64,000 nt of DNA from CAKVLS01 sp045651685 (GTDB lineage Bacteria > Bacillota > Clostridia > Christensenellales > UBA1242): the NCBI GenBank assembly GCA_045651685.1, contig JAZRSV010000023.1:1-64000 (forward strand), read 5' to 3'. The notes beneath the pieces are model-generated. The model was given only the letters and a program-made list of their open reading frames with translations. It had not been told where the DNA came from and searched no databases. The stretch's first letter is position 1. Every line of letters begins with the position of its first letter. This document shows positions 63,248-64,000 of this stretch, one piece after another. Position numbers and translations under genes: made by a program.

Positions 63248-64000
63248 ATGGATTTTGAAAAAATAGAACAAAAATGGCAAAATATTTGGGAAAAAGAACA
63301 AGTATTTAAGGCTAAAGATTTTGACAATAAAAAGAAATTTTACGCTCTAGTAGAGTTCCCTTACCCATCAGGCGTAGGCTTGCACTTGGGACATATCAAA
63401 GCGTACACAGCTCTAGAGATTTTGTCTAGAAAGAAAAGACTAGAAGGTTTTAATGTAATGTTCCCTATGGGTTGGGACGCATTTGGCCTACCTACCGAAA
63501 ACTTTGCAATTAAGTACAATGTACAACCAAGAAAGGCAACCGACGACAATGTTGCCAATATGAAAAAGCAAATGAGAAGAGTTGGTTTTAGCTTTGACTG
63601 GAGCCGCGAAATTGACACAACTGACGAAAATTATTATAAATGGACACAATGGATTTTTATTCAAATGTTTAAGCGTGGTCTTGCTTACAAGAGCAAATCA
63701 ATGGTAAACTACTGTCCAAAGTGCGACTGCATACTTTCTAACGAAGAAAGCCAAGGTGGTTTGTGTGACCGTTGCCAAACAGAAGTTGTACAAAAAGAAA
63801 AAGAAGTTTGGTTCTTAAAAATTAGAGAATATGCTGACAGATTGTTAAGTGGTCTTGACAAAATCGAAGCACCAGAAAGAATTAAAGAAGAACAACGCAA
63901 CTGGATAGGCAAATCTACAGGCGCAGAAATTAACTTTAAGACACAAACAGTAGACGGCAAAGAAGACAACCTATTAATATATACTACCCGTCCTGACACA
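63248..64000 (+). CDS. leuS: Leucyl-tRNA synthetase (N-terminal part, runs off the window)
   Basis: LeuS charges tRNA-Leu. The first 251 codons are present and open to the window end. They include the class I signature HLGH (residues 46-49) within FPYPSGVGLHLGHI, GWDAFGLPTE, the Zn-binding CPKC and CDRC segments at about 157-177, and the start of the editing-domain insertion with the TTRPDT motif at the very end, where the amino-acid discriminating Thr/Asp residues lie. The ATG at 63248 is the family start. Its ribosome site is buried in the leader hairpin described above. Confidence 0.96.
   Translation, partial: MDFEKIEQKWQNIWEKEQVFKAKDFDNKKKFYALVEFPYPSGVGLHLGHIKAYTALEILSRKKRLEGFNVMFPMGWDAFGLPTENFAIKYNVQPRKATDDNVANMKKQMRRVGFSFDWSREIDTTDENYYKWTQWIFIQMFKRGLAYKSKSMVNYCPKCDCILSNEESQGGLCDRCQTEVVQKEKEVWFLKIREYADRLLSGLDKIEAPERIKEEQRNWIGKSTGAEINFKTQTVDGKEDNLLIYTTRPDT

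Noticed and set aside
63141..63248. T-box riboswitch before leuS
   Set aside because: The leader is only about 107 bases, there is no T-box core sequence and no terminator/antiterminator pair; the leader ORF with a ribosome-site hairpin fits better.

Overview
The window is AT-rich, uses the standard code (TGA acts as stop) and carries spoIIID and a spoIIQ-like gene, so it most likely comes from an endospore-forming anaerobic Firmicute of clostridial type, probably an uncultured gut lineage. Pyruvate formate-lyase supports anaerobic metabolism. Species cannot be read from the sequence.

Layout. 0.2-19.3 kb is one giant minus-strand gene for a 6359-residue lipoprotein made of bacterial Ig-like segments and hundreds of GLUG-type repeats. 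19.5-21.3 kb holds a sporulation cluster (YwmB-like protein, SpoIIQ-like, acyl carrier protein, SpoIIID). 21.4-43.1 kb is ordinary chromosome: polysaccharide deacetylase, LPG-synthase-like membrane protein, PrsA-like foldase, then mfd-pth-glmU in the classical Firmicute order but with GlmU split into two genes and its N-terminal half degenerate; then tadA, an M14 peptidase, rlmH, two CPBP proteases, a WalJ-like hydrolase, an M1 peptidase lipoprotein, mscL, rplI and malQ. 59.4-64 kb returns to chromosome with pflA, pflB, a transglutaminase-like protein and the start of leuS.

Between them, 43.2-59.2 kb is a genomic island inserted in the anticodon loop of a tRNA-Arg(CCU) gene. The displaced 3' half of the host tRNA lies at the left end (43201-43243) and the 5' half at the right end (59142-59179); their acceptor stems are complementary. 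The island brings its own intact tRNA-Arg(CCU) (58941-59017). Two more tRNA-Arg-like scars inside (46.6 and 49.1 kb) point to repeated insertions at this site. Cargo: a second GLUG lipoprotein, a KAP-family NTPase with three small genes, a GIY-YIG protein, a HinfI/CcrM-like restriction-modification operon with an extra PD-(D/E)xK protein and an ASCH protein, a structured non-coding region of about 1 kb, a winged-helix-like protein, Xis and tyrosine integrase, and a two-gene module of a Cap4/DUF4297-like nuclease plus an SMC-like ATPase that looks like an anti-phage system. No relaxase or conjugation genes are present, so the element resembles an integrative mobilizable element or phage satellite.

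The most interesting non-coding signals are: a 12-codon leucine-containing leader ORF that lies on the 5' arm of a hairpin hiding the leuS ribosome-binding site; an array of five hairpins with the same 7-base loop but different, self-complementary stems; two six-half-site palindromes with the same geometry and co-varying flanks; and several promoters whose -10 box ends only 5-8 bases before the start codon, suggesting leaderless mRNAs.
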